This document shows positions 11,301 through 19,608 of a stretch of DNA of 64,000 bases, in pieces. Below the pieces are notes generated by a model. The model saw only the letters and a program-made list of their open reading frames with translations. It had not been told where the DNA came from and did no database searches. Every line of letters starts with the position of its first letter. The first letter of the stretch is position 1. The DNA lies in NCBI GenBank assembly GCA_963765625.1, contig CAVXXD010000018.1:1-64000 (forward strand). The letters run 5' to 3'. The translations under genes were made by a program, and so were the position numbers. The stretch is from CAVXXD01 sp963765625. GTDB lineage: Bacteria; Actinomycetota; Geothermincolia; Geothermincolales; Geothermincolaceae.

Positions 11301-11648
11301 GTTGTTGATAATTACCAGGCCGGAGAGATACGTTCCACCAAGAATCTTTCAGGCGGTGAAACGTTCATTGTAAGTCTTGCCCTTGCCCTGGGCTTATCAA
11401 GGATGTCGAGCAGGAAAGTACGTGTCGATTCGCTGTTTCTCGATGAAGGCTTCGGAACACTTGATGAGGACACTCTCGAGACTGCCCTGACCACCTTGGC
11501 AGGACTACGGCAGGACGGCAAGATGATAGGTGTGATATCGCATGTCGGTGCAATGAAGGAAAGGATCAATACAAAGATAATTGTTCAGCCCGTAAGGGAG
11601 GGACGGAGTATTCTTATCGGGGCCGGGTTGCATAAGAGTGAAAAGTGA
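8379..11648 (+). pseudogene. sbcC: Exonuclease SbcCD subunit C, multiply frameshifted
   Basis: SbcC is the SMC/Rad50-like ATPase partner of SbcD. The start reads MKIINLRFKNLNSLVGEWSI, followed by Walker A GPTGAGKSTILDAI near 8490. Two long Lys/Glu-rich coiled-coil arms flank the zinc-hook CxxC (KPCPLCGS, near 9990). The C-terminal ATPase half has the signature LSGGETFIVSLALALGLS, Walker B SLFLDEGFGTLD and the H-loop ISHVGAMKERI. There are about ten frame changes (for example near 8550, 8875, 9150, 9300, 9530, 9895, 10030, 10570, 10755 and 11115). Total length of about 1,090 residues is normal. All motifs are intact, which argues for sequencing error. Confidence 0.85.
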
Positions 11649-11660
11649 AAAGCAAGGATG

Positions 11661-11677
11661 ACTGAGCTTGTCGAAGC
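11661..11677. repeat. Possible dispersed repeat motif (actgagcttgtcgaagc)
   Basis: The 17-base string actgagcttgtcgaagc lies just after sbcC. This string and its complement recur between genes in many Bacteroidota and other genomes. Only one copy is seen in this window, so the call rests on recognition, not on repetition here. Confidence 0.3.
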
Positions 11678-11791
11678 CGGGTGAGCCAATAACAGCGAAG
11701 CTGAATGACAATTGAATGACATTGAAACATAATGATTATAAATAACTTACGAAGACTTTGTATTAGTTAAAATCAACCTAAATAAGAAATA

Positions 11792-12978
11792 ATGACTGCA
11801 GAAGACCTTCCTGTATACTCCTACTTCCAGCTCGAAGATTATGGCTGGGATGATGTTAAAGATCTTCCCGGTGCGGATGAGGACAATCTCTGTGACTGGG
11901 ATGCGATGGTCTGCAAAGTGGTTGAAGGAGATTTCTAGGGGAGGATGCAAAAATCTGTGGCCCCTGATCGAAGGAAGACATTTTACAGGCATATCCCTTG
12001 GTATAGATCTTATTGGAATGGTGAGCGGAATGGCCAGCTATTATCACGATCATTCAAAGGAGGATACAGGCAGTTACGGGTTTGCCGTTTCCGTACGATG
12101 TGCTGAAGGAATATCTTACGGCGAATCTTGACAGTAATTATGTTGTGAGTCCGCATGTTCAATTCATGTGGGAGCATGAGGTGATCCACATGGGAGATCA
12201 CAGGAACCTCACTGAATTCAGGTTTAACCTGTACAGTACGGATGCGGGAGTTCCTTATCCACTATTTGCTCTCATTCCGCAATGAAGGCATTGCCGATCT
12301 ATGGTTTTACATGAACGGTCACGGACCAGTAAAGGATCCTGAGGTTGCCAGGCAGAAGTTCCGGGAGGATATTCAGAGGTTTGATTCGATGCCATGGAGG
12401 AGGAAAGTGTGTTAAAGAAGAATGAGTATGAGTCAATGGCGACATACCTTTTCTATTCCGTCGGACCATGGATGATGCTTCATGCTCTCTGCTGCAGTCG
12501 CAACAAAGGTGTATCATCCCTGGCCGGATCGATCGCCGGCAGGTTGACAAGGGATGAACCAATTGAGAAGGAGGGGATACTAATCGGTCTGATCATGGAA
12601 GCCGTTAAAATTACAAATGAAGATTTCATACTGAGCTTAATGAAACCAGGACTTGACGGCAAACCTTTTATTGGAACGGGGATAATTGAACAGCTGGCCA
12701 CACGGCTGGGAATGATAAACCACAAACGGGAGATCCATCCGGAGGATGAGGAGTACAACAGGGTGAATGACAGCCTGGTGAAGTTCTACAATAAGATCTG
12801 GCCTGAGAACAGGCAACTTCCCAATAAAAGAAGTTATGATCCGGCCAAAAAGAGATCTCTAAAGGAATTGGGGTCAGAGGAAGGGAAACGCTTTAAGAAG
12901 CTTGGTGATTTTGGCGAAGCACTTGCCAATGAGATCCTTAAAGAAAACGGATTTGAAAATATTAAGAATCTGAATCAT
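11792..12978 (+). pseudogene. Hypothetical Bacteroidota protein, frameshifted and cut at a junction
   Basis: I do not recognise a named family. From ATG 11792 the N-terminus reads LPVYSYFQLEDYGWDD. After frame changes near 11935, 12070, 12250 and 12400 the protein continues to about 12978 as one polypeptide of about 395 residues. The final clear frame (12394 on) is mostly helical (TYLFYSVGPWMMLHAL, IIEQLATRLGMINH) and ends with KLGDFGEALANEILKENGF. That ending resembles the start of the restriction-endonuclease-like domain seen in DUF3883-type proteins (weak inference). The true C-terminus is missing: the sequence switches to rsmG of the actinobacterial contig at about 12,980. Confidence 0.45.
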
Positions 12979-13159
12979 GAAAATGCTCCACCAGCCCGTC
13001 CCAGGTCGTCTTTCTGCCAACGAGGTTATAAGCCCTGTTCCACCGGTGGAGCTCCTCCAGGTAGACGTTGAGCTTCTCCGCGGTCTCTTCCTTCAGTTCG
13101 AACTCCAGGACTCGTGCCGCCCTGCTCCAGCTTCTCCTGCAGGACCTCCAACTTTTCAT
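12976..13159 (-). CDS. rsmG: 16S rRNA methyltransferase RsmG (GidB), N-terminal fragment
   Basis: RsmG makes the m7G527 modification in 16S rRNA. The frame contains VLEFELKEETAEKLNVYLEE, LHRWNRAYNLVG and LVEHFHDS, the family's N-terminal helix and first SAM-site motif, then stops where the unrelated left fragment begins. The ATG at 13159 overlaps the mnmG stop. The first 20 residues read better in the neighbouring frame (KLEVLQEKLEQGG), so a one-base frameshift near 13110 is likely. mnmG-rsmG is the usual order, normally followed by parA-parB, which are absent here because of the break. Confidence 0.75.
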
Positions 13160-15028
13160 CCTCTCGTTCTCTTCAGGTACATCGACAATATCGCCAGGTC
13201 GGCCGGGGTTACGGTCGAGATCCGCGCTGCTTGCCCCAGGGTCCTCGGGCCTATTTTTTTCAGTTGCGCCCTGGCCGCAAAGGATATCTCTTCCGCTTGG
13301 TCATAATCGAAGCCTCCGGGGATCAACGCCTTCTCCAGTTCCTCCAGCTTCTCTGCCTGCCTCGTCTGCCGCTCTATGTATCCCTCGTATTTTATCTCCG
13401 TCTCAGCGGCAGTCAATTCCTTCATCCGGTACTTTCTCAGCTCCGGCAGATGCTCTAGCAGGTCAGAGATGCCTATTTCAGGCCGTCTTAGCAGTTCGAG
13501 CGCCGTGGCCCCCCTGTCGGAAGAGGCTCCGGACTTTCCTCCCAAGATCCGCTGCAGCCCATCGCTCGAGACCCTGGCCACAGCCAGGTCCTCGATAATC
13601 TTTCTGACGTTACCCTGGATTCTCCTTGTTTCTTCCACTCTCTCCTTTGATACCAGGCCCAGGGTGTGCCCCAACCCACCCAACCTCAGGTCGGCGTTGT
13701 CTGACCTCAGAAGAAGCCTGTATTCCGCCCTGGAGGTGAACATGCGGTACGGTTCCTCAACCCCCTTGGTGACCAGGTCATCGACCATCACGCCTATGTA
13801 GGCCTCGGATCTTCCGAGCACGAGGCCTCCTTCCCCACGCAAGCTCCTGGCGGCGTTGATCCCCGCCATCAAGCCCTGCGCGGCGGCCTCCTCGTACCCG
13901 GAGGTACCGTTTATCTGCCCCGCGAGGAAGAGCCCCCTGACTCCCTTGTGTTCCAGGGTGGGGAAGAGTTGCTGGGGCGGCGCAAAGTCATACATCACTG
14001 CGTATCCGGGCCGCACCATCCTGGCATTCTCCAGCCCCGGAGTGGCGGAGATTATCGCCTGTTGCGCCTCCGGAGGCATGCTGGTGGTCAGGCCCTGCAG
14101 ATATTTTTCGTTTGTTCGCCACCCCTCGGGCTCCACGAAGACGGGGTGGCGTCCCTTGTCCGGGAAGTTCATTATTTTCCTCTCGATGGACGGGCAGAAC
14201 CTCGGCCCTATACCCTGAACACTCCCTGTTTTCAATGGAGATTTGTGAAGATTTTCCCTGACGACGCGATGCGTCTCCTCGCTGGTGTAGGTCAGGTAGC
14301 AGTCCATCTGTGGCAGAAGCGGCTTTTCGTGCCCGGAGAAACCCTCCAGGCCCTCCTGTCCGGGTTGAGGTATCATCTTCTCATAGTTAAGGGTTCGCCC
14401 GTCTACGCGAGGAGGAGTGGCGGTCTGCAGTCTTTCCAGCTCCAGCCCTATCTTCCTGAGGCTCTCTGAGAGTTTGACGGCTGCATATTCCCCCACCCTG
14501 CCCGCGGGATAGCTCTTTTCTCCCACCACAATCCTGGCGTCCAGGAAGGTGCCGGTCGTCAGCACCACGGCCCCTGCGCCTATGCTGCTTCCTTCCAGCA
14601 GCGTTACGCCAACCACTGCGCCCCCTCTTACCAGGACTTCTACCACCATTCCCTGCAGTATGCAGAGGCTTTCCTGCCCCATCAACACGGATTTCATCTC
14701 GTCCTCGTATAGCTTCTTGTCCGTCTGCATCCTCAACGCCCGTACCGCAGGGCCCTTGCTGGCGTTGAGCATCTTGGCCTGTATGCATGCCCTGTCGGCC
14801 ACCCTGCCCATTTCGCCCCCCAATGCATTCACTTCTTTCACAAGCTGTCCTTTTCCTATCCCTCCGATGGACGGGTTGCAGGGCATCAGGGCTATCTTGT
14901 CTATGTTTAGGGTTATGAGCAGGGCCTTTATCCCCATTCGCGCCAGAGAAAGGGCGGCTTCGCAACCGGCGTGTCCTCCGCCCACAACGATGGCTCCGGT
15001 ATTCCAGGTTCCACCCTTGATGTTTCAC
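13156..15028 (-). CDS. mnmG: tRNA uridine 5-carboxymethylaminomethyl modification enzyme MnmG (GidA)
   Basis: MnmG, with MnmE, installs the carboxymethylaminomethyl group on wobble U34 of tRNAs, using FAD, NADH and methylene-THF. The sequence has the Rossmann motif VVGGGHAGCEAA, the signature CNPSIGGIGKGQLVKE, TGTFLDARIVVGE, and LFLAGQINGTSGYEEAAAQG near the C-terminus. It ends with the helical MnmE-binding domain. The continuous frame opens only at 14985 (GTG) and would lack the first beta strand. A better start is GTG at 15028, inside the parS site (VKHQGWNLEY followed by GAIVVGGG), which requires a one-base frameshift near 15000. Length of about 620 residues is normal for the family. Confidence 0.9.
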
Positions 15029-15036
15029 GTGGAACA
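15021..15036. promoter_or_regulatory. parS: parS centromere site, exact canonical 16-mer
   Basis: The 16 bases TGTTTCACGTGGAACA are the exact reverse complement of the classic Bacillus subtilis parS, TGTTCCACGTGAAACA. ParB/Spo0J loads here and spreads, recruiting SMC and driving origin segregation. It lies about 5.3 kb from dnaA, the usual place. It spans the likely mnmG start codon. Confidence 0.9.
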
Positions 15037-15038
15037 CC

Positions 15039-16041
15039 TCAAGCCTTCTCGAGAAGCGTCGATGCCGCTCTTCGTCCGCCGCTGATACAGTCAAGGTATC
15101 CTGTTGTTCCGGCGAAGCTTCCGGCAAACGTGACGCTCTCAGGCAGCCCTGATCCCCTGTTGCGCAGGATTAGCGATTTCTGCCTATAGCCGGCTCTGAC
15201 CAGGGCTTTTTCACTGTCGTTCCATCCCGTGGGGCCCTTGTTCTCCGTATTAATGAGGAGCGCCTCGCTACTGTTTGGGCCCAGTGGTATCAGCAACTGG
15301 TGACCTTCGCCGTGCCTGCGCCAAAGTACCGGCCGGACCAGGCCCGTCTTTCTGCTCGTTGCTTTCTTTTTCCGAAAAGGCGAACCGGATTCCTCCGCCT
15401 TGTTCCAGTTTTCTGTGTTTATTAGTCGGATATCCAGGGTTTCGTGCGTATGTCCCTGCCATTCCTTTAGTTCTACACCATTATTGAGAAGGCTTTCCTC
15501 CAGTTCTTCCGAGGAAAGGTCACCGTACCTTCCGGCCTTAAGCTCTACATTTCCGGCTTCTATTCTCCCTTTTACATAGCAACCAGGTGATATGACGGCG
15601 GATTTGGCATAGAACACCTCGTCAAAGGATGATTTTAACCTGAATTGTTCCCTCAGTATTTAAGGAGTCTATCAAGGCCTGGCGCGCGTCCAGAAGCTTC
15701 ACCTTCTCAAGAATGTCTTTTGAGGCCAGAGAGTGCTCTCTCCTGTCAAACAGGATGATATTGTTCCCTGAGCATGGAAGCTCAAAGCAGCCAAGAAATG
15801 ACGTTTCCAGGGCCTTTTCAAACAGGGTTCCTTCCAGCCGCCCATGCAGATCTGCCATGCCTTCCTGGGCCACAAAGAGCAGGGGGAGGTGGGCCGGGTA
15901 TCCCATGCGGTCAAGGGACATGTCAACAAGCAGGACCTCCGCGCCGTGTCCTGCCGCGCATAGTGCTGATTCACATCCGGCAATTCCGGCCCCCAGGACA
16001 AGAAGATCGTATCTCTTTCCCGTCATATAACCCATATTCAA
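15039..16041 (-). CDS. Short MnmG-like FAD-dependent protein, one frameshift
   Basis: Two frames join into one protein of about 330 residues. The N-terminal half has a Rossmann FAD motif (YDLLVLGAGIAGCESALCAAGH) very like MnmG. The C-terminal half reads AVISPGCYVKGRIEAGN, aligning with the MnmG TTGTFL segment, and ends VTFAGSFAGTTGYLDCISGG, echoing the MnmG LAGQINGTSGYEEAAAQG motif. A run of four A at about 15633 breaks the frame; with three A the reading would be VKSSFDEVFYAKSAVISPG. It lacks the CNPSIGG signature and the C-terminal MnmE-binding helices. Function is unknown; a divergent MnmG/TrmFO-type paralogue is likely. Starts at TTG 16041 or ATG 16035/16026. It ends ten bases before the mnmG start. 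Confidence 0.65.
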
Positions 16042-16342
16042 AGTCTCAAACCTGTCTTCTCGGCGGCCACCACGAGGGCAACCATTTTGCTTTATCTATC
16101 GCCGCATATTACCGCTCAGTGCATATTTGGCGAAATTGCCTGGATTTAAGGCCTTTATATCTCAACCTTTAGTATAGCTTTTAATAAATCCCGCCAGCTG
16201 GCTCGAAAAACTGTTCCCGGAAGAAAAACCCTGTTTTGCTGCTGTTGTTTCCGCGGCTGGCGTCCTGGCAGGGACAACGTTCATTTTTACGTAAAATCCC
16301 GCGAGCCGTTACGTCTTTCATTTCCTCATGGGCACACCATGA
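16042..16342. other. Intergenic region without a recognised gene
   Basis: About 300 bases between mnmE and the MnmG-like gene. I see no coding frame. It holds a 12-base perfect palindrome (TTTTACGTAAAA, 16285-16296) of unknown role and moderately AT-rich stretches that could hold the promoter of the downstream minus-strand genes. Confidence 0.4.
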
Positions 16343-17716
16343 TTATTTGCCGACACAGAAGCGAGTAAAGATGGCGTCCAGAACGTCTTCATGGTGATGT
16401 CTCCCTGTAACCGTGTCAAGGTTTATCAGGGCCTCTCTCAGGGCGAGAGCAACAATCTCTTCGCCTTCCTTTTTCTTTATAAGGCTCAGTGCCTCTTTTA
16501 TGTCCTGATAAGCCTTTCTAAGGTGTGTTCGCTGACGAGCGCTCATCAACATGGCGTCTCCGCTCGTCAGAGAGGAATCCCCAAGCGCCAACTCCGTCAT
16601 CAACGTTTCAAGTTCTTTCATCCCCTCTGATGTCAGGGATGAGGTGAATATCAACCGGTCGCTCTCTAGTGTGCATTTCTGGAAATCGGGGTGTCTGGGG
16701 AGGTCCGCCTTGTTTCCGATAATCACCCTTCTCTTGTTTGCGGTAAGTTCGAGGATGTGCCTGTCTTTTTCCTCGATTTGCTGCGAGGAGTCCAGAACCA
16801 CCAGGGCTATCTGGGCATTCTTCAGCTTGATCTTGCTTTTTTCAACGCCAAGTATCTCTACACGGTCTCCTGCTTTGTGTATTCCCGCCGTGTCCACCAG
16901 AAGAAAGGGTATCCCGGAAACGGTTATTCCCCCTTCAACGGCATCCCTGGTGGTGCCCGGGATTTCCGTCACCAGCGCTCTTTCCTCCCGCAGAAGGGCA
17001 TTTAGAAGGCTGGACTTGCCTACGTTGGGCTTTCCGACGATCACAACTTCGATTCCATTGCGCATCAGGTCTCCAGCCTGTTCCCAGCGGAGGAGCTCTC
17101 CCAGGCGGGCCTTGAGGCTGGAAACGTCCCGCTCAATGGCATTTCTATCTAGCTCCTGCAGGTCTTCCTCGATAAAATCCAAATCTGCCTCGATGGTGGA
17201 AAGAATGGTGATGACTTCTTCCCGCAGGCTTCCCAGTTCGCCGGAGGCTTTGCCCGAGCACTGGCGCGCGGCTGCCTTCAGTGCCTCATCGCTTCTTGCT
17301 TTTACCAGCCCCAGAACCGCCTCCGCCTCAAGAAGATCGATGCGCCCGTTAAGAAAAGCTCTCCTGGTGAACTCTCCCGGCTCGGCCAGACGTGCACCGC
17401 TGTCGACCAGAAGGTCGAGTACCTTCATCTGGGCCCGATATCCTCCATGACAGTTTATCTCCACCACGTCTTCTCTGGTGTAGGTGTTGGGGGCGTGCAT
17501 CACGGCCATCAGGACTTCGTCCACTCTTTCCCCTGTTCCGGGCTCGACGATAAATCCATGGCGCAGCTTGAAGTTTTCCTGTTGGTTGGTGCTGCCGGAT
17601 GGAATAAAGATATTGCCGGCGAGCCCCGTGGCGGCGTCTCCACTCATGCGAACAATGCCAATGGCTCCTTCGCCGATTCCGGTGGAGATAGAGACGATGG
17701 TGTCTTTTTCGTACAT
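16343..17716 (-). CDS. mnmE: tRNA modification GTPase MnmE (TrmE)
   Basis: MnmE is the GTPase partner of MnmG in U34 modification. This 457-residue protein is complete. The N-terminal folate-binding domain has GIGEGAIGIVRMSG and EINCHGGYRAQ. A central helical domain carries the inserted G domain with G1 GKPNVGKSSLLNALL, G3 VDTAGIH and G4 GNKADL. The C-terminus is the invariant CxGK (FCVGK). Start ATG 17716 overlaps a parS-like palindrome. Separation of mnmE from mnmG by a MnmG-like gene is unusual. Confidence 0.97.
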   Translation of the reverse strand: MYEKDTIVSISTGIGEGAIGIVRMSGDAATGLAGNIFIPSGSTNQQENFKLRHGFIVEPGTGERVDEVLMAVMHAPNTYTREDVVEINCHGGYRAQMKVLDLLVDSGARLAEPGEFTRRAFLNGRIDLLEAEAVLGLVKARSDEALKAAARQCSGKASGELGSLREEVITILSTIEADLDFIEEDLQELDRNAIERDVSSLKARLGELLRWEQAGDLMRNGIEVVIVGKPNVGKSSLLNALLREERALVTEIPGTTRDAVEGGITVSGIPFLLVDTAGIHKAGDRVEILGVEKSKIKLKNAQIALVVLDSSQQIEEKDRHILELTANKRRVIIGNKADLPRHPDFQKCTLESDRLIFTSSLTSEGMKELETLMTELALGDSSLTSGDAMLMSARQRTHLRKAYQDIKEALSLIKKKEGEEIVALALREALINLDTVTGRHHHEDVLDAIFTRFCVGK

Positions 17717-17729
17717 TTCACGTGAAACT
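17714..17729. promoter_or_regulatory. Second parS-like palindrome at the mnmE start
   Basis: CATTTCACGTGAAACT contains the perfect 12-base palindrome TTTCACGTGAAA and matches canonical parS at 13 of 16 positions; the outer bases differ. It covers the mnmE start codon, 2.7 kb from the exact parS. This is likely a weaker ParB (or Noc-like) site. Confidence 0.6.
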
Positions 17730-17787
17730 TTCTACAAAGTGTAATTATTTACTGGGGTCACTCCCCTATTATTTACATTATGTAGAT

Positions 17788-18243
17788 TTACTCGGAGGGA
17801 TAGATGGTGATCATTCTGTCCGGGTCCTCACCGCTGGAGCTGGTGCTCACCCGGTCGTCGTCCTTAAGGGCGTCGTGTACCGTTTTCCGCTCGCTGGCCG
17901 TCATGGGGTCGAGGGATATGGACCTCCTCTGCCTCCAGGCCTTGTCGGCGGCGTTCTGAGCCATCTCCACCAGGCGTTGCTTCTTTCTTTCGCGGTATTT
18001 CTCCACGTCAACGACGACTCGCCGTTTTTCTTCGCCCTGGCGCCTGACGATGGTGGAGGTCAGTTCGTGCAGCGCGTCCAGGGTTTTGCCTCCTTTGCCA
18101 ATGAGTATGGCGACGTCGTCCCCCCACACGTCTACGTGGATCTCCTCTTCGTCCTCCCACGATGTGACGCGGGCGTTCAGATCGAAGAAGCTCACGATCT
18201 CCTTGACGATCTCCGCGGGCATGGTGTTGCGAATTTCTTCCAT
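17788..18243 (-). CDS. jag: Jag/KhpB-like RNA-binding protein (KH + R3H domains)
   Basis: This is a 151-residue cytoplasmic single-stranded nucleic-acid-binding protein. A KH domain is marked by VAILIGKGGKTLDALHELTS (about residues 43-62). It is followed by an R3H domain with RRSISLDPMTASERKTVHDAL and a GEDPDR ending. The N-terminal Jag-N domain of longer homologues is absent. KhpB-type proteins pair with KhpA and affect cell-wall and division regulation. It sits directly downstream of yidC with a 14-base gap, the conserved arrangement. Confidence 0.92.
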   Translation of the reverse strand: MEEIRNTMPAEIVKEIVSFFDLNARVTSWEDEEEIHVDVWGDDVAILIGKGGKTLDALHELTSTIVRRQGEEKRRVVVDVEKYRERKKQRLVEMAQNAADKAWRQRRSISLDPMTASERKTVHDALKDDDRVSTSSSGEDPDRMITIYPSE

Positions 18244-18257
18244 CCCTCTCCCTCGCT

Positions 18258-19352
18258 CTATTTCTTTCTCGGAGGAGGCTTTCTGCGCCCGGCCGGCGGC
18301 TGCTGCGGCAACTGCTTGCCGGAGGTCTGCTTGCCGCCCTGGGGTTTTGCCCCCTGAGGCTTTCCGCCCTTGCCCCCCTGCTTGCTTCCTCCAGCCGGCT
18401 GCTTCTTGGCGGGAGCCTTGCCGCTCCCTGCCTTCCCCGCGCCGGCCGGAGCCTTATCGGCCTGGCCCCCCTCGGATCCCTTCTTGCCCGGCAGGGCCTT
18501 CCGGGTTTCTTTCGATTCCGATGGTTCGGCTTGTTTCCCCTGCTTGGCCGGCTTTTTGCCGGCTTTTTTCATTTCTTCTTTGAGGCGTGCTTCTTCTTCC
18601 GCCGCCTTCGCTTCTTCCTTTTTCTCCCACCATTTTATCCCGAACTGCTGCAGGATCTGCAGGAAGTTGGTGGTCACCCAGTACAGGACCACCCCGGCCG
18701 GAAGCGACATCCCGAAGAACACCATCATCAGGGGCATGGCATACAGCATCCCCTTCTGGCGCGGGTCATCCCCCATCACCTGTTTCTGCGAATACCAGGT
18801 GGTGACCGCGAGTAGGGCCACCAGCACGTACCCGAACCAGCCGGCGATTTTGGTGGAGTCGGCCAGGTTGTCAATCCACAGGAAGCTGGTGTCGCGGATG
18901 AGGTCCCCTTGCACCATAATCAGTCCGGCTCCGGCGCTGGTTATCGCCCCGCTGTTCTTGACCACGCTTCCCAGCAGCATAACGGGCGGCGTTATCACGT
19001 ACTTCCGCAATACCGTGTAGAGTGCGATGAAGATGGGCATCTGCATGAGCAGCGGCAGACACCCGGAGAGGGGGTTGATGTTGTTCTCCTTGTAGAACTT
19101 CATTGTCTCCTGGGAGAGTTTTTCCCTGTCGTCCTTATATTTTTCCTGGAGTTTCTTTATTTCGGGCTGTATGCGCTGCATGGCCATCATGGAGCGGGTT
19201 TGCTTGATAGTGAGCGGCAGCAATATCAGCTTCACCAGCACGGTCAGCAGGATGATGGCCACGCCGTAATTTCCCACCAGGTCGTAGAGAAACTGCAGCC
19301 CATAGTTTAAAACGGCGACGATGCCGTTCCAGATGCTTGCGAAAACGTTCAT
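18258..19352 (-). CDS. yidC: Membrane protein insertase YidC with long cationic tail
   Basis: YidC/SpoIIIJ inserts membrane proteins alone or with SecYEG. The core (about residues 1-240) has the five-helix Oxa1 fold: a first helix near GVAIILLTVLVKLILLPLT, the cytoplasmic hairpin (MMAMQRIQPEIKKLQEKYKDD), and later helices including VLVALLAVTTWYSQKQV and LPAGVVLYWVTTNFLQILQQ. Residues of about 240-364 form a low-complexity tail rich in Lys, Gly, Pro, Ala and Gln, ending PPPRKK. Such basic tails bind ribosomes in Oxa1 and some YidC proteins; here it is unusually long. It is third in the operon after rnpA and yidD. Confidence 0.95.
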   Translation of the reverse strand: MNVFASIWNGIVAVLNYGLQFLYDLVGNYGVAIILLTVLVKLILLPLTIKQTRSMMAMQRIQPEIKKLQEKYKDDREKLSQETMKFYKENNINPLSGCLPLLMQMPIFIALYTVLRKYVITPPVMLLGSVVKNSGAITSAGAGLIMVQGDLIRDTSFLWIDNLADSTKIAGWFGYVLVALLAVTTWYSQKQVMGDDPRQKGMLYAMPLMMVFFGMSLPAGVVLYWVTTNFLQILQQFGIKWWEKKEEAKAAEEEARLKEEMKKAGKKPAKQGKQAEPSESKETRKALPGKKGSEGGQADKAPAGAGKAGSGKAPAKKQPAGGSKQGGKGGKPQGAKPQGGKQTSGKQLPQQPPAGRRKPPPRKK

Positions 19353-19365
19353 TTACAGGCCTCCG

Positions 19366-19608
19366 TCAGGCGGGATCGTAGCCGCCACGCGAAAACGGGT
19401 TGCACCGCAACAGGCGCCAAGCTCCCTTGACGGCCCCGTGCGCCAGCCCGTATTTCCGGATGGCTTCGATCGTATAGTTGGAACAGGATGGGTAATATTT
19501 ACAGGAGGGCGGCCTCCAGCTGGATATGGCGACCTGATAGAGGCGGATTGTGCCTATCAGGGCTTTCCCGGGCCACTTGGTGACCTCAGTCGTGCTCCAT
19601 CTCCCCAA
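19366..19608 (-). CDS. yidD: Membrane protein insertion efficiency factor YidD
   Basis: An 80-residue protein with the family signature SWRPPSCKYYPSCSNYTIEAIRKYG-like core (three conserved Cys) and the ending RLLRCNPFSRGGYDPA. YidD assists YidC-dependent insertion at the inner face of the membrane. It overlaps the end of rnpA by 23 bases and precedes yidC by 13 bases, the normal order. Confidence 0.95.
   Translation of the reverse strand: MGRWSTTEVTKWPGKALIGTIRLYQVAISSWRPPSCKYYPSCSNYTIEAIRKYGLAHGAVKGAWRLLRCNPFSRGGYDPA

Noticed and set aside
6329..12978. Defence island combining helicase-nuclease, ATPase and SbcCD
   Set aside because: The pieces differ sharply in base composition and are cut mid-gene at their borders, so their adjacency is probably an assembly artefact.
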